Below, one piece after another: positions 45,741-56,598 of a stretch of 64,000 nucleotides of DNA. Origin of the DNA: Ulva prolifera. Lineage: Eukaryota; Chlorophyta; Ulvophyceae; Ulvales; Ulvaceae. The stretch lies in the NCBI GenBank assembly GCA_023078555.1, contig CM041198.1, positions 8,789,836-8,853,835 on the forward strand, written 5' to 3'. Both the position numbers and the translations under genes were made by a program. Every line of letters starts with the position of its first letter. Positions within the stretch are counted from its first letter, which is position 1. The notes under the pieces were generated by a model. That model was not told the origin of the DNA. It saw nothing but the letters and a program-made list of their open reading frames with translations, and did no database searches.

Positions 45741-48700
45741 ATGTGGCGAGGGAACGGCCGGCCGGGCAGTTTCGGCAATCGCTTCCGCGAAGAGGCGTCA
45801 GGAATGTGGTTCACTGGTGCGTCCAACACGCACACATGTAGAATGATATTCTCTCATCTGTTGTAATTTGCTGTATGTATACCATTACGCTCGCAGGGTC
45901 GGGCGCGCCACTCAATGATACCTGGATCACGGGCGACCCACAGCCAGGTAATCTACCGTACACAGCCGACCAGCTGCGTGCTTTAGCTGACCGCATGGAC
46001 GCTTCTCGAAGCAATCAAGTGAGTTCTGGGACGATAGCGTCTCAAGGCGTTCCAAACGCTGGGCGCACATCACAAAAGATGCACGCGGCTTCGGACACCC
46101 GTCCGCACCGCGGAACAGCCCCACCATCCAAAGATCAGGGCAGATCTGGGAACTGGAGATCCGGAAGCCGCGGAGCGAGCGGCCCCTCGCCAGTTGCCGC
46201 GAATGCAGCTGCTCCCCGTCCAGACGCTAAACCCATGCTTTCCCAAGACGCTTACATGAAGAGGCAGCAGTTGCGCTGGCTGTTAAAGAAGCGGCTGTGT
46301 CAGACTCGCGATGCTCTGAAGGCTATGCAGGACAAAGGGGCACCGCGCACGCCGGCGAGCCGAACCAGTGACCCAGTCCCCGTGCCGGGCATGTTTCTGC
46401 CGACCATCAAAGGAGACTTCGAGGCAAGCTTCGGGACGCCTCTGTCATACAAAGAGTTCGGCGTGGAGAAGCTGGGCCACCTGTTGGCCCGCGAGTGTGA
46501 TGATGTGCTCCAGGAACCGTCCAAGGTCGCTCAATTCATGCCAATGGTGCGATTCATGCCCATACCGCTGCCTCGACCCCATGTTTGAATCCGGAATCTT
46601 AACGCTCCTCGATATTTGCAGGTCAAAAGCCAGTCCACAATGCCGTCTGCAGGGGAGACGAAGGCAGCAACCCGCATGGCCGGCCTGAAGGCACCGAACC
46701 TGAACCAAAACACCTGTATGCACGTGACGAGAATCCTCCGCCACTATGGCTATTCCCCCGCAGACATCACAGCGTACACGAAGACTCTGCCTCAGCCCCA
46801 GAAACCACCGAAGGCAGCAAAGGCTGCAAAGCCAGCTACCGAAACAGCTGCAGAGCCTCAGCTCGAGTCGGGCGCTGCAGAAGCAGACACAGAGGCTGCC
46901 ACCTCATCTGCCCCTGCAACTAAGGACAAGGTTGCTCCAAAGTCACCAGCCGCAGCCTCAAAGCAAGCGCCAGCTGGAAAGAGCACAGCCAGGGCAAATA
47001 CGGGTGCTGCACCTGCTACAGCAGGCAAAGCCGGCCACTCAAAGTCTTCAGCGGAGACCCCGGCCGGTGCCACCCCGAGTGCAGCAGCCAGCGCAGGGCA
47101 TGCGGTGGCGCCGAACGCGAGAAAGCGCTCTGACGCAGCTGCGATGGAGGCCGCAGATGCCGCCGAGACGCTCGCGGCGTCCGACGCAAACGTGCTCGGC
47201 ATGGCGTCAGACGATGACGACGTGCTGCCTGTCACAGCTGCTGCGCATGCACAGCCGGCAGAGCAGGGCCTCTCGGGCGGCAAGCGCAAGGCTGCGGACT
47301 CCGCCGCCGTCTCGAAGAAAATACAGGGTGTGCCGCCGTGCCCATTGATCTGCGCGTCATGTCTGCTTGTGCATTTGGCGTGGCCGTTTGCGGCCGCGCC
47401 CGGCTGTGGAGAATGCACGGCCGGGAGTCGTGCTGGGTCCTTGTATTGCAACACGTATCCGATTCGAGGCCTCAGGCGCCCGTAGTAAAGCTGGCGTTCA
47501 GTGCGCCGGCGTTGTTTTGTTGGCATGGACCGACGAGTCGCAGAGAGAGAGCACCAAAACTGCCACAGTTCCGGAGAGCACATGTAAAGTAAAGTAAAAT
47601 CTGAATTTACTGAGCCGTATCCTATTGGACATTGGCAACTCCGAATTAACGGGACCACATATGCCGAACACATGTCGTCACCAGTCCCATGCACAGATGG
47701 GCATTTCGGCAGTGCATTTCGGCAGTGCTCGTGCAACATGCATGCTGCCTGGACATCCCGGTGCTGCAGTGTTGAGGGTGGGTGGCAGTGGTGCAGTTGT
47801 GTCAGAGCCCAAGTCCACGGAGAGCGCCTTCTGGGACGACCACGCCGACCGCGAGCTCACGGAGGTCGAGCGCGAGTTTGTCGTCGGCCTTCGCGCGCGC
47901 GTGTACAACCGCGCCTTCCACGCTGCCACCTTCCCGCCCTTTGTGTACCCGAACCCCAAGGCCAAGAACAAAAACCCGAAGCCAGCGTGCCTGCCGGCGG
48001 AGCGGGGTGTCAGCTGCCAGCTGCAACTGACGTGCCTTAATCCTGTCCCGTGTCCCAAGGTGAGTTGTGCTCCCCTGCGCTAGCCCAGTGCTTTCAGTGC
48101 CATGCCATGCGGTCTGCTTTGATGCACTGCCGTTGCAATGGCCCAAGCGCGTGCAGTATCCGCACCCCTGACCCCTTTGCGGCGTGGTCTGTATGTTTTG
48201 TTGGCACAGCACACAGGCCACCCGCCTTGGACCCCCCCCCCCCCCCCCCCCCCCCCCCCGCCGGGGCGCATGAAAGCCTATCCCCCCCCTTTCTCTCATG
48301 TTGTGCGGTGCACTGCAGAACTCCATGCGGCAAACGGTCGTGTCCAGCGTGTGCCCGTGGGTGACGGACGCGGCCCGCAAGGCCAGCGGCCAGGCGCGCG
48401 CCTGCGACGTCTCCTCCGTCCTCGACCACATGCTCAGCGAACTCATCACGGCGGAGAACCCCGGCGACGAGCAGCCACCGGAGGAGTACCGCGAGCTGCA
48501 CACGGCGGTGCAGGCGGCACCGGAGCTCTTCCTCGGCCTCGCGGCGATGCCGCTGGCGCTGCGGAAGCTGCCGGACGGCCGCCTCGTGGCCGCGGTGTCG
48601 GGCGACGTGTTCACCCCGACGCGATGCATCGCCGCAAAGGTGCTACGCCAGGCGGCGGTGGTGGCTCTGCTGGACACGGCGCCATGCATGCGGCACGCGC

Positions 48701-51700
48701 TCGGGGCGGGGTGGGCGCCGTCGGCGGCGGTCGAGAAGCGGGACGCCTCGGGCGCGCGCGTCATGTGCCTACACGTTGGCGAGGTGCGCCGCTGCACCAT
48801 CATGTTGACAAAGCTCGCGCTCGGAACGCGAGTCGGCACGCCGCAGCAGCTAGCACCCTGGCTGCCATGTCTCTGGGGGCATGCGGTGTGCTGCCACGGG
48901 GTCGACTGCCGTATGCATGCTGCAACGCGGCGGTAGCTCCCGATGTGAATTCCCAGCCAGGTCAACGCCCACATCCGGCAGAATCCAGCCCCTGGCACCG
49001 ACCCCTGCCACACATGCTGCAGGTCAGCAAGCGGATCGAGGCCCTGATCCCGGGTCCGCTGCTGAGTCAGCTGCTCGCCCTCGTGTGCTGCGAGAACACG
49101 AAGGGCCTCCTCGCGTCGACGCACATCGCGGACCTCGTGCAGTGCCTGCCAGACGACCCGGAGTACGCCTGCGCGTCGTTCGGGCCGCTGCTGGACCTGC
49201 GGCTCACGCTCGACCGCCGGCTCGGCTGCCTCACGCGGGAGGCGTCGGCGGCGGCGGCGGAGGGGCGGGTGGAGGCCGCCGCAGCCCGGCCGCTGTACGC
49301 CGTCACCTCCCTGCTGCGGGACCACGCGATGATGTGGGGGTACCACTTCCAGCCGGTCTGGGTCGGCATGGACAACATCGCGCAAGTGGTTCAGGTGCTC
49401 ATGGGCGATATGGTGGACGCCATCACCTCGCCGAGAATGTTTGTGCGGCCATCCCCGGCGACCATGCTGCGGCACATGATGCGTGTGCAGCTCACGGATG
49501 CCGCCGCCGCCGCCGCAGCGCCCGCAGATGTGGATGTTGCGGCAGATGCCGGGGGGGCCGCGGGTGCGGAGGCTGAAGGCTCACCCGCGAAAGCTCGGCG
49601 GGTTGTGAAGGAGGAGCCGGCTGAGCAGGCGGGTGCGGCCGATGTGGAGATGGCGGACGCCGAGGCCGCGAGCGGGGGTGTTGCCGCCAGCGCTCCTGCC
49701 GACGCAAACGCTGAAAACGGCCCGGCCCCTGAGGAAGCGGAGGGTGCGGGTGAGGCCGCAGAAGCTGGGCGGAAGGAGACGGGGGCCCCGCGGGTGAAGG
49801 CGGAGCCGGTGGAGGCTGCGGCGGAGGGGGCTGCCGGTGACACGCGCATGCGCGGTGCCGGGGAGGAAGTGGAGGGCGCAGCGGCGGAGGCGACGGAGGG
49901 GGAGGGGGCTGCGGAGGGCGGCGAGGGGAAAGGGGGCGCAGAAGCCGAGGCGGAGAGTGGTGGCGAGAAGGGTGGCGTGGCGGCAGGGGCGACAGAGAAG
50001 GGTGCAAATGGGGATGTGATCATGTTGGGGGACACAGAGGATGAGGCGGATGCGGCAGGGGACGGTGTGGGTGCTGGAGGGGCAGCGGCCGCGGAGGTGG
50101 CGTCCGCAGCCACTGCCGATGCGGCCAAGGCTGAGAACGAACAGGTCGCCGTGAAGCAGGAGGCGGCATCTGCGGACCTAGATAGAGTCGCTCCAGACGC
50201 CCCTGAAACTGAGGAGGCCGCTGCAGCCACCAACGGCGAGACTGCCGACGGTCCAGAGGCCACGGCCGGCGCCGCAGTAGCCGAGGTGGAGCGCGGTGGT
50301 GAGGCGGCGGAAGAGCCGGAGGCTGCGGCGGGCAAGGCAGAGGGCGCTGTTGGCGACGACGCAGCGGCGGAGGCCGCTGATGCGCCGGCGGACCGGGCCG
50401 ATGCGCCAGTGCCTGCGGAGGTTTTGGTGATAGACGATGAAGAGGAGGGGGCTTTGGACCATACTGAATCCGGGGGCAGCACTGCTGCTGCCGTGGCCGC
50501 CAATGCAGACGCGGCCGTAGACTCCGCGGAAGAGGAGGCTCTTCTGGAGGAGGACTGGCTGATGATCCACACGAGCGAGGAGCAGCTGCTGCGAGACTAT
50601 GAGGCATGCTACGGCGAGGCCTACCCAGCCGGGGCCGACATGCGTGCTGCGCTGCGTGCTGTGGAGTGGGACTTCAGGGTGCAGTGGGAGGAAGAGGGGG
50701 GCGCGGTGTGCGTGCGGGACCGCGCGTGCAAAAGGGCGTTGCGCGCGCCGCTGGCGGAGGCGCACCGCGCGGCCGCCACGAAGCACCTTAAGGGCTTGTT
50801 TGAGACAGCCAACCCGCAAGCGCTCCTGTACAATAAGCGCACTGTGAAGGCGGCGGAGCCCCGGGCCGCGGCGGCGAAGGGGGCGGCGGAGGTGCTGGGG
50901 AAACGGAAGGAGCCAGAGGGGGGTAAGGCGGCGTCCCAGCCAAAGGTCGCCAAGGGGGCTGCAGGCATCCGCGGCAAGTCCACGGCTCCGGCGCCGGTGG
51001 GCCGAGGCGTGCCGGTGAGGCAGCCTCAGCCGGCACGGGCAGGGCCCGGGCACGCGAGCGGCCCGGCGCGCGGCGTGGCCGCGGTGCCGCCGCGGCGTAA
51101 GTCGCCGATGCCGCGCGCGGATCTGCGCCCGGTGCCGGTGAACCCCCGAAGGCAGGGCCCGATGCGGCCGGTTGCGCCCGCAGCAGACTGGATAAGCCCG
51201 TCCGTCCCCCTGCGGCACATGCGGCCGGCGGTGGCACCGTTGATGCAGCGGCAGCACAGCGGCATGGACTCGCGCAGCCGTGACTACTGGGGCGGCGGCA
51301 GGCCGAACCAGCGCGGCAACGAGTCGCTCGGCGGCTACATCCGCAGCAGCGGCACAGCCGGCGGCGGCGGCGGCGGTGGCGGCCACAACGGCAGCTACCG
51401 TGGCTACCAGGACCGCCGACGCGCGCCCTCGCCCGTGCCTGGGGACTATGGCCGTGGTGACTACCGCCGAAGCACGGACAGAGTGGCGGTGTCAGATCGG
51501 CGCTACTCGCATGACGCGGGCGGGGGTAGAATGTCGGACGAACCCCGTCACGCCGTGGGGCGTGTTGAGCACATCTCCGAGCGCCACAGCACCGCAGCAC
51601 ATGAGTCAGCGCAGCCGCGCTACGCAGCGGATCCCGGCTCTGGCACCACGCTGGCCGCGGCGGGCTCCGGATTCCTCACCGTCGTACCCGGCAGCATGTA

Positions 51701-52106
51701 CGGCGCTCGCCAGGTCGTGCACACCACGGCCGACGGCGGCCCGGCACCCGGCTCACGCTACGCGCCCGCCGCTGCCGCGTCACACAGCATTCAGCAGCTG
51801 CAGCCGGTACAGTCAACCACGTCCATGCTGCTGCCGGCGCCGGCGGGGGCGCAGGCGGGGGCCATGTACCGGCTGGCGACCGTCCCGGGAGGGGGGACGG
51901 TGCTGATCGATGCCGGGCCGGCGCGCGACAGCATGCCCGCGGTGCAGCACAGCTTCACGCAGGCGTACGCGCAGTACAGCGTCGACGGCTTCGGGCGGGT
52001 GCAGCAGGCGCAGGCCTCGATGCAGGTCGAGGAGCTGCCGGTGCGCCGCGGCAGCGGCGGCCAGCAGTACCCGATGCAGGTGCGATCTGCACGCTGTGTG
52101 CTGTGA
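45741..52106 (+). CDS. Large LOTUS-like protein with acidic SUMO-motif region and Arg/Gly tail
   Basis: Six exons in phase: 45741-45816, 45897-46546, 46622-47327, 47797-48059, 48319-48783, 49023-52079 (1739 aa). After 52079 comes a donor-like GTGCGA; either translation reads on to the stop at 52106 (VRSARCVL) or a short last exon follows. Residues about 155-240 resemble an OST-HTH/LOTUS domain (FGTPLSYKEFGVEKLGHLL); known LOTUS domains bind RNA or DEAD-box helicases. Ala/Lys-rich linker to about 475; helical, winged-helix-like block about 490-880 (APELFLGLAAMPLALRKLPDG; VSKRIEALIPGPLLSQLLAL). Ala/Glu-rich disorder about 880-1225 has three Psi-K-x-E sites (VKEE Lys916, VKAE Lys979, VKQE Lys1098) and VLVIDDEEE (1187). 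A further folded-looking block (about 1228-1330) precedes an Arg/Gly/Ser tail (RDYWGGGRPNQRG). Inferred nuclear or RNP protein; no full-length family recognised. Confidence 0.75.
48232..48259 (+). repeat. C28 homopolymer in intron 4 of the LOTUS-like gene
   Basis: 28 C on the sense strand, about 60 nt before the acceptor CTGCAG at 48318. Confidence 0.9.
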
Positions 52107-55100
52107 CACCTACGATGCCGCTCGCCGCATCGGTCTGCTGCTGCTCTGACAGATCGCGTACGCTTCGGCGGCACCGAGTTGTGTGTGGCCTTGAGGTGGG
52201 CCGCTGGCGGAACCACGGCAGCGATGTTGCGGCAGCATGCTGCGGCGGTGCCGGTGCAGGGGCCTGCTGGTGCTGCGCGTGTGTGCTGAGTGTGTGGGTA
52301 TGGGAGTGCAGGAGGCACCTGGAGGGCGGGTGAGCAGGCAGTACGGACAAGAGCGCTACTGAGCGTCGCCTCCGGCACTGCACGGCGCCTCCGCCGTGGC
52401 GGGGCGACCAGGTGAAGCTGTGCCATTATTGTGAAACCGCCTGAGGCGCTGCGGCGCACACACCGCACGCTCATCGCACCCTTGCTGCAGTCCTAGGATG
52501 CAGCTTCCGGCCTGGACCAGGGCCTCGGCAAAAGGCGACCTCGGCCTTGTGCGGGGCCCTGTGTCCGGCTGCATGCATGTCGCCCCCATACGCCCCCCTG
52601 CACCCTTGCTGCAGCCGCAGCCTTGCCTGACATTGAATGTTGCCGACGTGTCTGCACGTGTTGGAACATTCTGACTGCCTTGATCCAGAGGCTCGTGCGC
52701 ATGGAGATGATCCAGTGTCCGTCGAGGGAGGAGGTCTGGGGCATGCGCATAGTGCGCAGCGCGTCGACGCACCGATTCCGCGGGAGCCTGACACATTCCG
52801 CAGCCGTTGGCCGCTGACACGGAGCCAGGACCAAACGTCGCCCCGCCTCATCTCGCCTCTAAACATGCTGTGCGGGGAAGTGCACAAACCAGCCCCCCCC
52901 AGTCCTTGCTCAGGCCGTCGTCACCAGCCCTGGCTGCGCAAACAGCTCCATCAGTCCTCAGACAGGATAGCCTGGGTATAGCTCAGACTTTCCAGTATGG
53001 GGACGTCCCTTTTGCTGCTGCTGCCTCGTTGAGAGGGATGCAGGGGTGGGGCTTGGCTGGAGGTGGGTGTCCTTGCACGCACTGCCAGGCACCTGAGCTC
53101 CCTGTGAAAGCGCGAGCCCCTATGCATTGTTTTGTTGGTGCTTGTGTGTCGGTGTGTGTATCACATGTGATTTGTGACCGCCGGCGCGCTGAGAGCGGCG
53201 CCGGGATTTGAACGGGTCTCGTCCACACATCACCGTGTCACCGTGAGGTCATAGTGCAGCACCGTGAACTGCCATACAGTGAGTTGTGAGGATGCCTATC
53301 TCGCTTGAGCGTGGAGGCAAGCCAGACTAGATTGCGTCACCACCAGTGCTCATGCCAGTGTCGGCTGCTGGGAGCGTCTAGTGCCACAGAGTTTCGTGTC
53401 AGGAGGCAGTGCCGGGAGCAGGGGGTCAAAGTCACCGTGGGAGGGTCGGGAATACAAGAGGAGAGGCTGGGGTGTCGTGTGAATGGTGACTGCAGCAGTG
53501 CACTGCATGCTTGCAAGGCATGCATGGCTGCGTTGCTCGAGCACCCTGCCTCCTTCGGAAAACCAGTCTCTCCCATCTAGACTCGCGGGCTCTGCGGCAA
53601 AGGCAATGCCAGAGATAGAACCGGTGTCTCGCTGCCTTGTGCTGAAGGCAAGCATGTCTCGTGTGCCTCCCGATGGTGGTTTTGCCTGGAAGCTTGCATG
53701 CAGCTGCAGATCTCTCGACTGCATCTGGCCGTGAAAGTGCCAGGCTCTTGCCTTGTAGGGCTCTTGGCCACTGGTCAGAGCCCGTGGATGCGTGACAAGA
53801 GCTGGCTGGTGACATGCACTCAAGTCAGTCTCACAAAGTGCCCTTTCAAACGTCTCAGGTCTCGCAGATTGCTGCTCAGTCGATGACCAGGAATGGGCAA
53901 CGGGCGACCTTCCCCGTTGAGCGCTGCAAGGGATGTTCAGGTGGGTAGTCTACCGTAGGATGTGCGGGCATGCTCTGGATCAGATGTGAATCTATCGAGG
54001 GCATGGCTGCAGGCTGGGGTGGGCTGACATTCAGACGACAGTCGACTGCTGCAGCCACATGAGACGCATGGCTGAGGGCAGGGCTGCATGGCAGGGCTGC
54101 ATGGCAGGTTCCCAGCAGGGCCAGGGTGATGCTTGTTCGAGCCTGAAGTCTGTGCAGCAGCCATCGACATGATGTCATCGACACGATGTCGCTTGAAAAG
54201 GCCTGTTTTTGTTTTGATAAACAATGCCTCGGCTCTGTTTGACTGCCCTCTCCCGCTGCATGAGTACGAGCTGTAGCCTCGAGGTTGTGCGGGGGAGTTG
54301 CTCAGTGCTTCAGGGTGTGCGAAGGTGCTCCTTGACCAGCTTGGGGACGCTCCAGGCGGCGTCATGCCCACATCTACGGCAGCATAGACAAGTGTAAGCT
54401 AGAGTTCACAACAACCTCTCCGCTCATCAAAGTCTGTGGATCCCAGGTTAGTTGTGTGTGTTGGGTGTTTTAGGCGATTGCCCTGCAACGCTGCTGCCTG
54501 CGTTCCTCCACTGCTGCCTTTCCTGCTGAATCTCATGGTGGCGGTTGCTGGATTATCCTGCTCTGATGTGCTGGAGTAGGCCTGTGGACCAGTGTGAGGC
54601 AACACGGCTCAGCAACCAGCACTGTCTCAGTCCACAGATCATGGTCACTAGTTCATGACATGATCTGGCAACCATGGCGGAGGGTTTTGCAGCCGATGGG
54701 CTGCACGTTCGCACAGATCAGCATGACATTACCTGCTATGACCTGCGCTGCCAGCGGATATTATCCATGATTATTCAGCAGTGAAGAGGATGCTTACCAT
54801 GGTGTCGATGTTGTTCTCAGTGTCGATATGTTGGATCAAGTTTGCGTCACACGGGACAGCGTCCATTTCAGCCGGCTGGAACACAGCACAGGAACGAGCT
54901 CTGAGGAAGAGGCTGCTGGCGTTCAGATCCATGGCATGCATGCAGTTTACAAACAGCTGCCAGCACATCATCACGGTCAGCAACACCTAATCAGAGACCC
55001 CAATCTAAAGCACGATTGATCGAGAATGTCAGCAACAAATTTAAATGGCTCAAAAACGTTGCAAAGGAATGTTTGTTTACAGCTAGCAGGTGACAGGTCC

Positions 55101-56598
55101 AGCTACCAGTCCTGGAAACATATCGACCAGCAATGTGCAATTGTACAAAGGATACATTGGGATGAAGCACACGTAAAACATTGTTTTTCGAGTGTGTGGA
55201 TGTCATGGGTCTGGCATCATCACATCTGCAGTCAGAAGTCATAAGGCTGCAGCTGAGTGCTGCAATGGCAGTCGGTTCTTTCTAAGGCCATGGCCTGGAG
55301 GCTCAGGCTTGAACGTGGAGGTCCACCTGCGCATGCATGTGGATGTGCCAATAGTTTTTCAGTGTACTGATCACGAAAGAGAGAACGGGAGAAGACAAAT
55401 ACAACAAAAGAATCTCATCCGCATCAACAGCAACACATACATGATCACACATGATCACAAAACAATCGCGTCCACACCTCAGTCTGGCAGGATCGCGTCC
55501 TCCAGGCAGTGTTTCATGATCACAAGCGAGTTTGATCCACAATTGATTAATCGCTCTCCTCGCGTCAGCACCATGCATCATGCCGCACGCCAAAACTGAA
55601 TCGAAGGCCCCTCAGCGCAATGTTACTTAGAAAGACGCGAGATCAGCTACAGCTGCTTTCACAGAAACGACAATTGTCTAAGTCGAATTCCGGTGGTGCA
55701 CAAGGGATTTGGCGCACAACAAATGGGCGATCAGGCAGCATGCAGAGCGAGATGAAAGCTGAACTTGAGGGATGGCGGGTTTTGGAGATGCGAGGCGATA
55801 TAAATCACGATTGATAGGCTGTGAAACACATATGCTGGTGGATTTGGCAGAGGCTGCACATGGCAGCATCGACATTGCTGCAGGTCCACAACGCTGTTTA
55901 ATTGTCAAATGAGTACAGTGGGTGCAGCGGTGGTTGTTATGCGGTTTCATTCTGAGGCTGAAAATGCATTTTTGGACCTCACTCGAGGCACAAACAGCCA
56001 CAACATGCCTCAACACCATGGCACCAGTCTTTCACAGTTGCAACTCAACCGTTTTGGCTGCGGATTTCAGGGGCTAGGTGGCCTCATAACTTACAAACCA
56101 TCTATATACACTCCCTTGAAGTCGGCCTTCGGAGAGCCAATGTGAATCAGACCAACAGATCAGTACTGAAACGAGACGTCTGCTGTGTTACGGTAGTACC
56201 GATGCTGCGTTCTGTGTCATCTGCCGACACCCTGACTCGATCTTGCACCTCAGACTCTTGACGCTGGCATGGGTCGTGCATCCGCATGACGCTAGCTCAA
56301 GCTCATGACAAATGTCTCCGGCCGTGGAGACAAATCCGCGCGTGCTGAGCGCCACTCGACCGCTGGGGACCATGCACTGAAACGCGCACGATCACTGCAC
56401 CAGCGGTACGTAGATATAATAGCCGCTCGAAGATGAGGTACTTACCAGGATCGTGAAGCTGTTTCAATGGATATCGTTGCTGAACGCCGGGTCCAAGCTT
56501 AAGGAACGAGCTCGCCTCTGCAGCCGGCGCAGCCAAGCTAGCGCAGCTCTAGGCCTTTCTTTTCAAGCATACATTGGAGCAAGATATAGATCTGCACC
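52107..56598. other. Long spacer
   Basis: Begins with possible 3' exon or UTR sequence of the LOTUS-like gene (an AG at 52151 opens IAYASAAPSCVWP then stop). A frame reading CWNILTALIQRLVRMEMIQ at 52657 has protein-like composition but no junctions. Small duplications include GGGCTGCATGGCA at 54083-54108. No firm gene. Confidence 0.35.
55363..55435 (+). repeat. Dispersed repeat, copy 3
   Basis: GAGAACGGGAGAAGACAAA then AATCTCATCCGCATCAACAGC, matching copy 1 at 2587 with some differences, followed by a duplicated ACATGATCACA. Confidence 0.7.

Noticed and set aside
49391-50572. 393-codon minus-strand Ser/Ala/Pro frame
   Set aside because: Mirror of the Ala/Glu-rich exon of the LOTUS-like gene; no splice or start signals.
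52623-52817. 64-codon frame as last exon of the LOTUS-like gene
   Set aside because: No acceptor in the required phase 0 was found at its start.
53185-53215. tRNA or SINE B-box (GTTCAAATCC on the minus strand)
   Set aside because: The T-stem does not pair and no A-box or acceptor stem is present.
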